Positions 9,400-18,719 of a DNA stretch of 64,000 nt are shown piece by piece; positions within the stretch are counted from its first letter, which is position 1, and each line of letters starts with the position of its first letter. Origin of the DNA: Rickettsiella endosymbiont of Aleochara curtula (GTDB taxonomy: Bacteria; Pseudomonadota; Gammaproteobacteria; Diplorickettsiales; Diplorickettsiaceae). The position numbers and the translations under genes were made by a program. The stretch spans positions 124,001-188,000 of the forward strand of contig NZ_OZ034990.1 of the NCBI RefSeq assembly GCF_964030935.1. Reading direction: 5' to 3'. The notes under the pieces were generated by a model. That model saw only the letters and a list, made by a program, of their open reading frames with translations, was not told the origin of the DNA and did no database searches.

Positions 9400-9590
9400 A
9401 TGGCGAGTCGAATGTGTGGATTGCCGCGCACCTGCGGTGCTCGCAATGACGATCAATATTTTTGCGCTTGCAATGCCAAAAACCAACTATCCGTCATGGC
9501 GAACTCACGAAGTGAGCGTGGCCATCCATGGATTGGCATGCTACGGGCTCGCAGTGACGTCAATATTCTGCGGCGCTCGCAATGACGAGA
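9400..9590. repeat. composite palindromic repeats, copy 4
   Basis: About two composite units in series, in the accB-accC gap. Both half types occur, including the near-perfect hairpin GGCGAACTCAC-GAA-GTGAGCGTGGCC. Short frames across this stretch are repeat-derived. Confidence 0.9.
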
Positions 9591-9650
9591 TTTTTTTGCT
9601 GCGTTATTCACAAAACTATTTCTTACTAGAAAAATTGATAGGTAAAAATA

Positions 9651-10991
9651 ATGCTAAATAAAGTCGTTATTGCAAATCGTGGCGAAATTGCTTTACGTAT
9701 CTTACGTGCCTGTAAAGAATTAGGCATACAAACGGTTGCTTTGCATTCTACTGCCGATGTTAATTTGAAGCATGTTAAATTAGCAGATGAAACGGTTTGT
9801 ATTGGCCCACCTCCTGCTGCGGCGAGTTATTTAAATATTCCCGCTATTATTAGTGCGGCTGAGATTACCGATGCGATGGGTATACATCCAGGCTATGGTT
9901 TTCTTTCTGAAAATGCGGATTTTGCTGAACGCGTACAAGAAAGTGGTTTTGTTTTTATCGGGCCTGAGCCTGAGACGATACGCATGATGGGTGATAAAGT
10001 ATCGGCGATTGCCGCGATGCGTAAAGCCAAGATACCGTGCGTGCCGGGTTCTGAAGGTGAATTAGATAATGATGATAAAAAAAATCTAAAAATTGCGCAA
10101 AAAATTGGTTATCCAGTTTTGATTAAAGCGGCCGGTGGTGGTGGTGGACGCGGGATACGCGTAGTGCATAGTGAAGCAGCGCTGTTAAATGCGATTGCGA
10201 TTACACGCGCCGAAGCACAAGCTAATTTTAAAAATGCGAGTGTTTATCTGGAAAAATTTTTAACCAATCCCAGACATATCGAAATCCAAGTATTAGGTGA
10301 TGGACAAGGTCATGCTATACATTTAGGTGAACGTGATTGTTCTATGCAACGCCGTCACCAAAAAGTAATTGAAGAAGCACCCGCCGTCGGGATTACTGAA
10401 AAGCAACGCCAGCATATGGGCGAGCTGTGCGTAAAGGCCTGTCGTGATATGAATTATCGTGGTGCAGGTACATTTGAGTTTCTATATGAAGATGGACATT
10501 TTTATTTCATCGAAATGAATACGCGTATCCAAGTCGAACATCCTATTACTGAAATGATTACCGGTGTTGATTTAGTGGTTGAGCAATTGCATATCGCCTC
10601 CGGTGAAAAATTAAACTATAAACAAAAGCAAATAGGTATACGGGGTCATGCGATCGAATGTCGGATCAATGCCGAAGATCCGAAAACGTTTATGCCCTCT
10701 CCTGGAACCATTACCTTATATCATGCTCCGGGCGGTCCGGGGATCCGTGTCGACACACCGATTTATACCGGATATTGTGTGCCGCCTTATTACGATTCCT
10801 TGATAGGTAAATTAATTGCGTATGGTGAGACACGCGAAATTGCACTGGCTCGATTACGTAATGCCCTCGATGAAATTGTTATCGAAGGCATACAGACGAA
10901 TATTGCTATGCATCAAGCCTTAGTGCGTGATGCAAATTTCATTAAAGGTGGGACGAATATTCATTATCTTGAGCAACGTTTACCGTTGTAA
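9651..10991 (+). CDS. accC: acetyl-CoA carboxylase, biotin carboxylase subunit
   Basis: ATP-grasp enzyme that carboxylates biotin on AccB with bicarbonate. It has 446 residues, the usual length. Visible are the N-terminal [31 protein letters not shown], the glycine-rich ATP loop [13 protein letters not shown] near 160-172, [18 protein letters not shown] and the catalytic [14 protein letters not shown]. The ATG follows GGTAAAAATA. prmA begins 4 bases after its stop, so accB-accC-prmA-hemA reads as one transcription unit despite the repeats after accB. Confidence 0.97.
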   Translation: MLNKVVIANRGEIALRILRACKELGIQTVALHSTADVNLKHVKLADETVCIGPPPAAASYLNIPAIISAAEITDAMGIHPGYGFLSENADFAERVQESGFVFIGPEPETIRMMGDKVSAIAAMRKAKIPCVPGSEGELDNDDKKNLKIAQKIGYPVLIKAAGGGGGRGIRVVHSEAALLNAIAITRAEAQANFKNASVYLEKFLTNPRHIEIQVLGDGQGHAIHLGERDCSMQRRHQKVIEEAPAVGITEKQRQHMGELCVKACRDMNYRGAGTFEFLYEDGHFYFIEMNTRIQVEHPITEMITGVDLVVEQLHIASGEKLNYKQKQIGIRGHAIECRINAEDPKTFMPSPGTITLYHAPGGPGIRVDTPIYTGYCVPPYYDSLIGKLIAYGETREIALARLRNALDEIVIEGIQTNIAMHQALVRDANFIKGGTNIHYLEQRLPL

Positions 10992-10995
10992 TTCT

Positions 10996-11886
10996 ATGAC
11001 TGTTTGCTTGCAATTACATCTGAATACATTGCGCGAGCATACCGATGCCGTAAGTGATTTTTTAGAAAACGCCTCCGCTTTATCGATTACCTGGCAAGCA
11101 ATAGATGAACAAAGTCTATATGAGCCTCCGCTAAATAGCACTCCGCTTTGGGAGCAGGTTAAAATCAGTGCCGTATTTGACGAACATACGTCAGTTTCCA
11201 CATTGATGGATGCTTTATACCAAACGTTTGATGAAAAAATTATTTTAGCTTCGCATAGCGAAATATTAGCCGACCAAGCTTGGGAACGACAATGGTTGCA
11301 AGATTTTAAGCCGATGCGCTTTGGAAAAAAGCTGTGGATTTGTCCTAGCGCTTATGAGCCGCCGCTGAAAACCGCGGTGAATATACGTTTAGATCCCGGC
11401 TTAGCTTTCGGTACCGGTACGCATCCGAGTACCGCCTTATGTTTAGAATGGTTAGATGCGCATCCCTTGCAAGAAAAAACCGTCATTGATTATGGTTGTG
11501 GTTCCGGTATTTTGGCAATCGCCGCTATGAAATGTGGCGCAAAACACGTGACTGCTATCGATCACGATCCACAAGCCTTGGCAGCAACCAGGATGAATGC
11601 CGATCAAAATGCTATACCACCAGAAAAATTAAAGATTTTTTTGCCAACTGATTTTCAAGTGCAAGCGCCAGTGGATATTTTGCTGGCGAATATTTTGGCA
11701 CAACCTTTAATCGATTTAGCGATTTATTTTAGATCTTTAATTAAGCCAGGAGCTTATTGTGTATTAGCAGGGATTTTAACAGAGCAAATTGAAGCGGTGC
11801 AGCAAGTTTATAGCGACGCAGGGTTTAAAATAATCGATATTCGTCATCAACAGGAATGGGCGAGTCTGGTGGGGAGAGCCGTGTAA
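10996..11886 (+). CDS. prmA: ribosomal protein L11 methyltransferase
   Basis: SAM-dependent methyltransferase that trimethylates ribosomal protein L11. I choose ATG 10996 (MTVCLQLHLN); the frame extends upstream inside accC but those residues are unlike the family. With 296 residues it matches E. coli (293). It has an N-terminal substrate-recognition domain, then the SAM fold with RLDPGLAFGTGTHPST, VIDYGCGSGILAIAA and the NILAQPL motif. It lies between accC and hemA with gaps of 4 and 5 bases, implying translational coupling. Confidence 0.95.
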   Translation: MTVCLQLHLNTLREHTDAVSDFLENASALSITWQAIDEQSLYEPPLNSTPLWEQVKISAVFDEHTSVSTLMDALYQTFDEKIILASHSEILADQAWERQWLQDFKPMRFGKKLWICPSAYEPPLKTAVNIRLDPGLAFGTGTHPSTALCLEWLDAHPLQEKTVIDYGCGSGILAIAAMKCGAKHVTAIDHDPQALAATRMNADQNAIPPEKLKIFLPTDFQVQAPVDILLANILAQPLIDLAIYFRSLIKPGAYCVLAGILTEQIEAVQQVYSDAGFKIIDIRHQQEWASLVGRAV

Positions 11887-11891
11887 ACAAT

Positions 11892-13106
11892 ATGAAATTG
11901 CTTGCCTGTGGAATTAATCATGAAACAGCCGATGTTGCGATCCGGGAACGGCTTAGTTTTAATAAAGACTATTTGGCGAGCTCGTTGCGCGAACTACTAC
12001 AGGATACGCAAACTGAAGAAGCAGTGATTTTATCAACGTGCCATCGTACTGAATTTTATTGTATCAATGGCGATGCACAAACTACCATGAACTGGTTGTA
12101 TCGACATAAAAAACTTCCGCAAGATAGCCTCAAATCGCATTGGTATGTTTACCAGCAAGAACAGGCTTTACGTCATTTACTACGTTTAGCCAGCGGTTTG
12201 GACTCTAAAATTTTGGGTGAACCACAAATCTTAGGACAGATAAAACATGCCTATACGCTAGCGCATTCCTTAGGTAGTGTCGGTGCGCAATTTAATCGAT
12301 TGTTTCAATATGTGTTTTCTGTCAGCAAACAAGTACGTTGTGCCACCGATATTACTGCTCACCCCGTTTCTCTCGCATTCGCCGCGGTGACTTGCGCCAA
12401 ACAAATCTTTGCTCATCTAGCGGATACACAGGTTTTGTTAGTGGGGGCAGGGGAAACCATTGCTTTAGTGGCTAAGCATTTGTTTGCGCAAGGCATTCGA
12501 CATTTCTGGATTGCTAATCGTACACCTCAATCAGCGGAAAAACTCGGCAAAGCTATCGGCGGCCAAGCGATTTGTTTAAATGCGATTCCTTATTTTTTAG
12601 CCAAGGCCGATATCATTATTGCCGCGACATCCTGTGAGGTCCCGTTGCTTAAAAAGCAGATGTTGGAACAAGCTTTAAAAGAACGTAAACGAAGGCCTTT
12701 ATTTATCGCCGATCTGGGCATGCCTAGGGATATCGAATCCAGTGTGAATGAATTGGAAGATGTCTACCTTTACACACTCGATGATTTGCATAGCATGATC
12801 CAGAAAAATCAACAAGGCCGAAAGGCTGCTGCGGTAAAAGCTGAGAGTCTGATCGAAGAAAAAGTACAACAGTATCTGCAACAATTGAAAATTAAAGCGG
12901 CTGCACCGGTTATTTGTGCGTATCGCCAGCAAGCCGAACAATTCCGTGATGCAGAAGTCAAAAAAGCCTTAGCCTTGTTAAAAAAAGGTCATGCACAAGA
13001 TGATATTATCAAACAGTTGGCTTATCGTTTAACCAACAAACTGATCCACACACCGAGTGTCGCATTAAGCAATGCTGCCAAACTGAACGAAAAAGATCTA
13101 GAGTAA
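11892..13106 (+). CDS. hemA: glutamyl-tRNA reductase
   Basis: Reduces glutamyl-tRNA to glutamate-1-semialdehyde, the first committed step of haem synthesis by the C5 route. The start is ATG 11892, five bases after the prmA stop (MKLLACGINHETADV). It has 404 residues. The catalytic Cys is C50 in STCHRTEFY; ASGLDSKILGEPQILGQIK and an NADP-binding VLLVGAGE follow, and the C-terminus is the dimerisation helix. In many gammaproteobacteria prfA follows hemA directly, but here prfA is 9 kb away. Confidence 0.96.
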   Translation: MKLLACGINHETADVAIRERLSFNKDYLASSLRELLQDTQTEEAVILSTCHRTEFYCINGDAQTTMNWLYRHKKLPQDSLKSHWYVYQQEQALRHLLRLASGLDSKILGEPQILGQIKHAYTLAHSLGSVGAQFNRLFQYVFSVSKQVRCATDITAHPVSLAFAAVTCAKQIFAHLADTQVLLVGAGETIALVAKHLFAQGIRHFWIANRTPQSAEKLGKAIGGQAICLNAIPYFLAKADIIIAATSCEVPLLKKQMLEQALKERKRRPLFIADLGMPRDIESSVNELEDVYLYTLDDLHSMIQKNQQGRKAAAVKAESLIEEKVQQYLQQLKIKAAAPVICAYRQQAEQFRDAEVKKALALLKKGHAQDDIIKQLAYRLTNKLIHTPSVALSNAAKLNEKDLE

Positions 13107-13118
13107 AAAATATTCAGC

Positions 13119-13196
13119 GTCATTTACGAGCACCGAAGTTTGTGGCGACCCATGAGGGCTACGGCCTCACTGACGTTTCGGCCTCGCCCATGACGA
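13119..13196. repeat. diverged palindromic repeat, copy 5
   Basis: A variant with GGCGACCCATGAGGGC and GACGTTTCGGCCTCGCCCATGACGAG elements. It is the most diverged copy and sits after the hemA stop. Confidence 0.6.
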
Positions 13197-13221
13197 GTAT
13201 TTTTATTTTTGACTATGCCGA

Positions 13222-13734
13222 TTAGTGTGTTAAACATTTAGAAATAGTATTTTGTTCAGAATCAACGCGTGGTTTTTCGCTATTAAAAAAACAACTACTC
13301 AAGTTAGGTTTATCGGTACACTTTTGGGTCGCTGCCGATCCATTTAATTTAAGCTCGCCTTTCTGGATAGGATATAAAACATTATTACTTAATTTTTCTT
13401 GAGCTTTTGGTATTTTTTGAGTCAATTTTTTTTGCTCCTCTGCATATTCCTTGTACCATTGAGGATCAATGAGTCTTTCACCAAAAAAAGCAGGAATGAC
13501 TGAGCAGCATAACAAACTAGCTCCCGTGGCTAGGCTTAGTACTCCGACTAAAGTTGCAAGTCCACCCAATAATGGTAAAGCGTAAGGGAAAGCTATGGCT
13601 AGCGCGATGATGATGCCAATAGAAATTAAGCCAAGTTTTTTAGATCGTAAATCTGCTTGATTTAACCTAGAATTTAGATATTCCTCCTGTTTTTTTTGTT
13701 CTTCCTGATATTCTTTTGTTTCGAGTGTCAACAT
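13222..13734 (-). CDS. hypothetical protein with bilobed hydrophobic region
   Basis: Unrecognised 170-residue protein. I prefer ATG 13734, preceded by GACGAGGTCTTT; the frame is open 12 codons further upstream. Residues 1-30 are charged and helical (Glu/Gln/Lys-rich). About 40-95 form two adjacent hydrophobic segments separated by a short turn, and the remainder is polar with several Cys near the end. This helix-hydrophobic hairpin-polar tail layout recalls chlamydial Inc and Legionellales vacuole-membrane proteins, but no sequence family was recognised. The segment QADLRSKKLGLISIG resembles QAQSKAKKLRLWTIG in the next minus-strand gene, suggesting a shared origin. Confidence 0.65.
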   Translation of the reverse strand: MLTLETKEYQEEQKKQEEYLNSRLNQADLRSKKLGLISIGIIIALAIAFPYALPLLGGLATLVGVLSLATGASLLCCSVIPAFFGERLIDPQWYKEYAEEQKKLTQKIPKAQEKLSNNVLYPIQKGELKLNGSAATQKCTDKPNLSSCFFNSEKPRVDSEQNTISKCLTH

Positions 13735-14048
13735 AAAGACCTCGTCTTTGAGAAGTATTATTATCATCAAAGTAACCGTCTTTTAATGATACTTTTCTGC
13801 TTGTGGGCGTATTCTATAGTACTGACTTAAGCTTAAGGTAAACTTAGGTCGGATTGGAGGATGTTTTTGGCTCTCAGCATAAGGAAAAATTAATGAGACC
13901 GTCATGGCGAGGCCGAAACGTGAGTGAGGCCGTGGCCATCCATGGATTGCCACACACCTTCGGTGCTCGCAATGACGATGAATATTTTACGTGCTCGCAG
14001 GACAAAGCTGAAATGCTAACAGCACTTCAGCCTCAACCGGGTTGTAGA
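13735..14048. other. 314-base gene-free stretch
   Basis: Contains the upstream region of the 13734 gene and one composite repeat (13893-14003). A 71-codon frame here is made largely of repeat sequence and is not counted as a gene. Nothing else was recognised. Confidence 0.6.
13893..14003. repeat. composite palindromic repeat, copy 6
   Basis: GTCATGGCGAGGCCG...GTGGCCATCCATGGATTGCC...GGTGCTCGCAATGACG, followed by one extra degenerate tail unit (ACGTGCTCGCAGGAC). Confidence 0.9.
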
Positions 14049-14822
14049 TCAAAGAGAAGCGGATTGTAAATTAATAAGATCATATTCAATGGCTTGATCA
14101 CTAGATCTTACTGAGGGTAATCTAAACAAGCTAGAGCTAGATCCTTGACTGAGGTTTCTTTTTTCAAATATTGTCTCGGATGAACTTCTTTCAAGAGTTT
14201 TTATCTGGGATGAGGAAGTTGAAAACTCAGCAATTACTGCTTTAGCTTCGATATTTTTTATTTCTTCATTTATTTCCTGTAATATGTTTACGCGTACATC
14301 AAGTTTTGTTTGGCTTTTGTGTTCTGCTCTTGCGGATATTAAGCTGGATATGAGTACAGCTAAGCTTGGTAACAGTGTAGTAAGTAATAATAAAGGTGAC
14401 CAGCTTCCAATAGCAGTAGATATAACAGCAAATAATGGTAGAACAAACGCAGTCACGGGAGGAACAAATAGGATCAATGCAATCGCAGCAGCAACTAACA
14501 CTATAGTCAGTAAAGCGACACCGATAGTCCAGAGACGCAGTTTCTTTGCTTTGCTTTGGGCTTGTTGATGAAGCGGTGCGCACTCATCATTGTAGTTATT
14601 TTCAGACACAAGTAAATTAGCTAGAATTTCCCTCTTTCCTTGTGGTTTATCCTGATAAGGTTCTTCGTTGCCATTTGCATTGATTTGAAAACAAAGGTCT
14701 TCCAAATCTAGATTATCAGGTAGTGAAAAACCATTTAAACCTGTTAAATACTCACGACTTTTGGGTCAAAGTAATCTTGTATCTATGGTGTTTTTATCTC
14801 GGTTAAATAGAGAAACTGGCAT
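14049..14822 (-). pseudogene. hypothetical bilobed membrane protein, interrupted by in-frame TGA
   Basis: A good start exists at ATG 14822 with CGAGGTGAGC just upstream. Translation gives 17 codons (MPVSLFNRDKNTDTRLL), then TGA at 14766-14768, then the same frame stays open for 238 codons to 14049. The downstream part alone could start at TTG 14705 (218 residues), but that codon has no clear ribosome site. The body has a charged N-terminus, two strongly hydrophobic segments (about 55-115 of the 218) and a Ser-rich tail. It resembles the 13222-13734 product around the first hydrophobic segment. Either a recent nonsense mutation, a reinitiated gene or a sequencing error. Function unrecognised. 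Confidence 0.6.
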
Positions 14823-14944
14823 GCTCACCTCGTTTTATTATTTAGATATTTATCGAAATTAGTTTATGATAAATAATTATCACTTTTAATTCTATATCAT
14901 TAAGCTTAAAAAACTATTAAAAGCGAAGTAATTGCATTAAAGAT

Positions 14945-16120
14945 TTAAACACTAAAAAAATATTTTAAGCTAAACCAGCGTACGAGACTGGCGAGACTGG
15001 CGAGTATAAACAGTAAGCTTGCAAACCAAAGCAAGTTACCGGTGTAGGTAAAACTAAATAAAAAACTGGCTAAGCTGCAAAATAAACTAATCGAAGTGGC
15101 ATACACGGCCATGCGCGCGCCCATCGGTTCGGGACTGGCTTCGATACAGAGTCGTTGTAAGGGGCCGGAAAGTGCGGTACCAAAACAGAAAATCATCAAG
15201 CAAATGACTAGTCCTAACAATTTGTCGGGGAAAATAAAACTCAAACAAACGGCTAATAGGCTCGCGAATAGGGAAATGCTGAGGCCTTGATTAATTAAAC
15301 GATTTATTTCCACGCGATGGATAACACGTTTGACTATGTGTGCGCCGAGAATCTGACTGCCGAATACCAAGATTTGGATCAGGCCAAAATATAAGGTGTT
15401 CAATTTAAATTGAGTGATGATTAAAAATGGACCGCCCACGATCCACGCCACTTTAGCTAGGACATTAAAACTAATAATAAATAGATTAAACATGAAGGCT
15501 TTATTTTTTATTATCTGCCGATAATTGATGAGCACCTGTGACCATCGGAACATGTAGCGTTGTGTGCTAGATTGCGTTTCTGACATGACACAACATAAGC
15601 CTAACCAAGTGATACTGGCACCCAGCGCTAAAAAAACAAATATCCAACGCCAGCTTAGCCATTGTAAAAAAATTCCACCTATTAAAGGGCCAACGGCAGG
15701 CGCTAACATGACGACACTGCTCATCAATGCCAAAATTTGAATGGCTTGTTTACGATTATAGGTTTCATGAATGCTGGCATAACCGGCCGTGCTTAAAGTC
15801 GCTACCACAGCGCCTTGAACAAAACGTGCGATCAATAAAACATGAATATTTGATGTGAGTGCACAAATCCAAGTGGCGGTAGTAAACAATACACCCCCTA
15901 ACAGTAGTACGAGTCTTCTGCCAAATCGATCCGAGATCGGACCGAATAATAAATGCAATGAACTCGCACCGAAAAACCAAGCCGTCACCGTTTGTTGCGC
16001 CAAGCGAGTATTGATTCCGAGATCGTGAATCATACTCGGCAAAGCCGGCAAGTACATATCGTTGGCTAAATAGTTAATTATTTCGTAACAAACTAATAAT
16101 AGAGGGAAGAATTGGATCAT
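14945..16120 (-). CDS. MFS multidrug exporter, Bcr/CflA type
   Basis: Inner-membrane drug/proton antiporter of the major facilitator superfamily, DHA1 branch. It has 391 residues with about 12 hydrophobic helices. The N-terminus MIQFFPLLLVCYEIINYLAN leads to DMYLPALPSM, matching the D-x-YLPALP signature of the Bcr/CflA family. The loop 2-3 motif GPISDRFGRR and motif C-like APAVGPLIGG are clear. The substrate cannot be told from sequence. No strong Shine-Dalgarno precedes the ATG. It stands alone in an accessory block. Confidence 0.88.
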   Translation of the reverse strand: MIQFFPLLLVCYEIINYLANDMYLPALPSMIHDLGINTRLAQQTVTAWFFGASSLHLLFGPISDRFGRRLVLLLGGVLFTTATWICALTSNIHVLLIARFVQGAVVATLSTAGYASIHETYNRKQAIQILALMSSVVMLAPAVGPLIGGIFLQWLSWRWIFVFLALGASITWLGLCCVMSETQSSTQRYMFRWSQVLINYRQIIKNKAFMFNLFIISFNVLAKVAWIVGGPFLIITQFKLNTLYFGLIQILVFGSQILGAHIVKRVIHRVEINRLINQGLSISLFASLLAVCLSFIFPDKLLGLVICLMIFCFGTALSGPLQRLCIEASPEPMGARMAVYATSISLFCSLASFLFSFTYTGNLLWFASLLFILASLASLVRWFSLKYFFSV

Positions 16121-16300
16121 TAGCTTTTATTTTTTAAATATTCCATTTTTAAATTTTTCTTCGTGAGTATAACAAATTATATTTATTTTTTAGAAATTTT
16201 TTATCTTACTCGTTAATATAAAATTAATACTATTAGTCTAAAATGTAAAAACTTACTATTTATTAGTATTTTTAAAAATAATAAACTAAAGGGCTCATTT

Positions 16301-17356
16301 ATGACGAAAGTTATTAAAAAAAACGATTGGAATCGAGATGCATCATTTATTAAAATGATCATGGAGAACCTTCAAATAAAAAGTTCGGACGAAGTGATTG
16401 TTAATTTGTTTAGAGATGGAATGAAAGACCACTATCCGGACGGCATAAGATTATCTGAATCTGATATTTTCTTATTATATTGCAAATTGATAGAAGCAAA
16501 AAGAACGGATGTTGTAAAAGAGCTTAGATTAATTGAAGATCTCGTTGATTTTAAAGAAGAGTATATTTACGAGACGACCTATAGAGAAGGTCAGCATGAC
16601 AAACCTATTTCCTTTCCATTGCTAGCCTATTGTGTCTATAACCAAGTTGATTGGCAAGATATTGCTTTTATTCAGCAACAGAAGAACATAAATAATGCGA
16701 CTAACATTCAGATTGAATTACAAAAGGAACATTGGAGAGATCAGCTTGTAAAAGAATCTCTTTTAGTCAGCCATCCAGCACTCGATGATTACAGGCCTTA
16801 TCTGATGATGGGCGATGTGTACGTGGATTTTGTTATTGGCAAAGATGATTGGTCTGATAAGCTTCGTAATGCCTATAAGCTATTTCCTGAACAAGCGGAA
16901 GAGTATCTTGAATACATGGCCGAACATTTTCATATGACTTTGGCTCTACAAACTACTCTAGCAGGGGATGAATCTGAAACGGAAGAAATTTCTAAAAGTA
17001 CAAAAGATTGGTTAGCAACTTATGTTAAAGCCTTACGGAATATGGTAGAAACAGTTATTAAGGAAATAAAGAACCAAAGAAGTATTACACAAGATTTGAA
17101 GCGCCAGGCTCTTCGTAAGATTTCTCAAAGTGTTTTAGCTCATTTGGATGCTTGTGATGAAGCTATGCTTAAAGTTTTGGATGAAAAGCCATATAACAAA
17201 TTGACGGCTTTTATTAAAGACTTGAGAAAAAATGTAAATAAAGTATCGCCTGTTCCAGCGTACAAGGATACCCAATTTTTTACTCCAGTTTCATCAGCTG
17301 CATCTGAAAATCAACAAGTATCTAAAAGTGTTGAAGTTATGACTAATTCCTTATAG
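16301..17356 (+). CDS. hypothetical protein, candidate effector
   Basis: Unrecognised 351-residue soluble protein. The ATG at 16301 follows AAAGGGCTCATTT. It is charged and largely helical, has no signal peptide or membrane segment, and its last 35 residues are Ser/Val-rich. A conserved-looking core lies at about 90-215 (FPLLAYCVYNQVDWQDIAF; MMGDVYVDFVIGKDDW). It is followed by a strong terminator hairpin, so it is probably a single-gene unit. Low GC and isolation between repeat-rich segments fit a horizontally gained or fast-evolving gene. A Dot/Icm substrate is possible because the system is encoded here, but no export signal was demonstrated. Confidence 0.72.
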   Translation: MTKVIKKNDWNRDASFIKMIMENLQIKSSDEVIVNLFRDGMKDHYPDGIRLSESDIFLLYCKLIEAKRTDVVKELRLIEDLVDFKEEYIYETTYREGQHDKPISFPLLAYCVYNQVDWQDIAFIQQQKNINNATNIQIELQKEHWRDQLVKESLLVSHPALDDYRPYLMMGDVYVDFVIGKDDWSDKLRNAYKLFPEQAEEYLEYMAEHFHMTLALQTTLAGDESETEEISKSTKDWLATYVKALRNMVETVIKEIKNQRSITQDLKRQALRKISQSVLAHLDACDEAMLKVLDEKPYNKLTAFIKDLRKNVNKVSPVPAYKDTQFFTPVSSAASENQQVSKSVEVMTNSL

Positions 17357-17380
17357 TGAATTAAACACATTAATTTTGAT

Positions 17381-17415
17381 CCACACTATTAGTTTTAACT
17401 GATAGTGTGGGTTTT
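17381..17415 (+). terminator. rho-independent terminator
   Basis: Long stem CCACACTATTAGTT / AACTGATAGTGTGG with a two-base loop, one T-G pair, followed by GTTTT. It lies 25 bases after the stop of the 351-residue gene. Confidence 0.85.
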
Positions 17416-17601
17416 AAATAATCATAATTCTTAATGTTAACTATTAAATTTTAATATTCGTAAATATATATCGTTAATATTTAGCGTCGATTTAATTTTT
17501 ATTTAATATAGGCTTAATAAAATCTAATTATACTCGCCTAATATTTTTTACTTTAAAAAATGATAGTGTAATTTTAACATTGATTGAGGATAAACAGCTG
17601 T

Positions 17602-17811
17602 ATGTTACTGGTACGAAAACCCATTAAAAAAACAAGTCGTCATTATTCGTTGCGAAAAAAGGTGCGTAGTTTGAAAAAAACCAGCAATGACAAAAAAATT
17701 GATGTTAGGGTAGAGGATGTAGCACAAAAAAATGATCATTATTTAAATGTCATTAATTTATTTCCTGAAAGTTTAAATGTGCAGGGTAAAAGCCAAATAC
17801 CCTGTATTTAA
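17602..17811 (+). CDS. small basic hypothetical protein
   Basis: Possible 69-residue protein starting at ATG 17602 (MLLVRKPIKK). A TTG six codons upstream is an alternative. The N-terminal half is very basic (KKTSRHYSLRKKVRSLKK), the C-terminal half neutral. GAGG lies 13 bases before the ATG, a rather long spacing. No family recognised; it may be a chance frame. Confidence 0.35.
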   Translation: MLLVRKPIKKTSRHYSLRKKVRSLKKTSNDKKIDVRVEDVAQKNDHYLNVINLFPESLNVQGKSQIPCI

Positions 17812-17838
17812 AGTCGCGAAAATTAAAATAATTTACTG

Positions 17839-18000
17839 GTCATTAGGGGCGCATAGAATATCGACTGTGGGCGTGGCATCCATTGCGAGCGCATATAGAA
17901 TATTGATCGTCATTGGCGGACGCATAGCGTATTGATCGTCATTGGTGGACGCATAGCGTATTTATCGTCATTGCGAGCGCGTAGCGCGCGGCAATCTAGG
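17839..18000. repeat. palindromic repeat array, copy 7
   Basis: Several short units with CGCATAGAATAT and CGTCATTGGCGGACGCATAGCGTATT variants repeated in series, closed by a full GTCATTGCGAGCGCGTAGCGCGCGGCAATCT hairpin half. The spacers are themselves repeated, so this is not a CRISPR array. Confidence 0.85.
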
Positions 18001-18070
18001 AAATACAAAACTGGAGGGCCACGCTTATTGCAAACATACGCTCGCTAAGATGATGTTTTTTTACATGATT

Positions 18071-18718
18071 TCAGCTTAAATTTCTTAAGCAAAAACAATT
18101 AATTTCATTGAGTATTTTTCGTGCCGCTAGGTTAGCAGCCAGCGCTCCACCGTAGGGATCATCATGTGCTGCGGTTTGTACGACGACAAAATCCTGTGTG
18201 GCGATGACATGCCTGGATCGGGCATCGATGAGTTGCGCACGTATTGCAATGCGGAAACGACTGGGAACGGTTATAAACTCTTGTTGAAAACTGAGTAATT
18301 GCGTATTCAATACCCAATCATAATAAGTGGTGGAAGGGGTATTAATAATCGCTTGGAAGTAACCGGTATGTTGTAAAGAATTGATTAATAAAGATTGTAA
18401 CATTTGTGTGGGCATGTCTGCCCAGCGGTTTTGTGCAAAATATTGGATTTGATAACACGCGGGGATATAAATCATGCGTGGACTATTATAAATCGCATTA
18501 GCACGCGGTTGATTGACTAATATCGTGGCGCGCCCTTGTTGTGCACAACAATCCCAATCGGGGTCAGGCATGGCTAACGTAAAATAATGCATCGGTGGAG
18601 TTTTAATCGGCTCGAATATCGAGCAGGCCGACAACACTAAGAAACTCAGCAAACAACATGCCGCTTTATGGAAGCACTTATTTTTCCGGAAATCAATGCC
18701 ACGTAGAAAGTTAGGCAT
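18071..18718 (-). CDS. ABC-type transport auxiliary lipoprotein (PqiC-like)
   Basis: Outer-membrane-type lipoprotein partner of the MCE lipid transporter encoded just upstream. It has 215 residues: signal peptide with lipobox LSAC, lipid-anchored Cys at C32, then the family-typical TPPMHYFTL start of the mature domain and a C-terminal helix. Such proteins are thought to receive or dock lipid transfer across the periplasm. The start is one base after the MCE gene's stop, the last gene of a four-gene operon. Several extra Cys in the signal region are unusual. Confidence 0.85.
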   Translation of the reverse strand: MPNFLRGIDFRKNKCFHKAACCLLSFLVLSACSIFEPIKTPPMHYFTLAMPDPDWDCCAQQGRATILVNQPRANAIYNSPRMIYIPACYQIQYFAQNRWADMPTQMLQSLLINSLQHTGYFQAIINTPSTTYYDWVLNTQLLSFQQEFITVPSRFRIAIRAQLIDARSRHVIATQDFVVVQTAAHDDPYGGALAANLAARKILNEINCFCLRNLS

Positions 18719-18719
18719 G

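Noticed and set aside
9400-9661. Overlapping 61- and 81-codon frames between accB and accC
   Set aside because: They consist of palindromic repeat sequence; the same peptides (LPRTCGARNDD-like) recur in other repeat copies.
13854-14069. 71-codon plus-strand frame
   Set aside because: Repeat-derived and without homology; no ribosome site.
14703-14822. Recoded TGA (selenocysteine or altered code)
   Set aside because: No SECIS-like hairpin was recognised after it and other genes use TGA-free frames normally; a nonsense mutation or sequencing error is simpler.
17839-18000. Possible CRISPR array
   Set aside because: Units are imperfect palindromes with repeated, not unique, spacers, and no cas genes are present.
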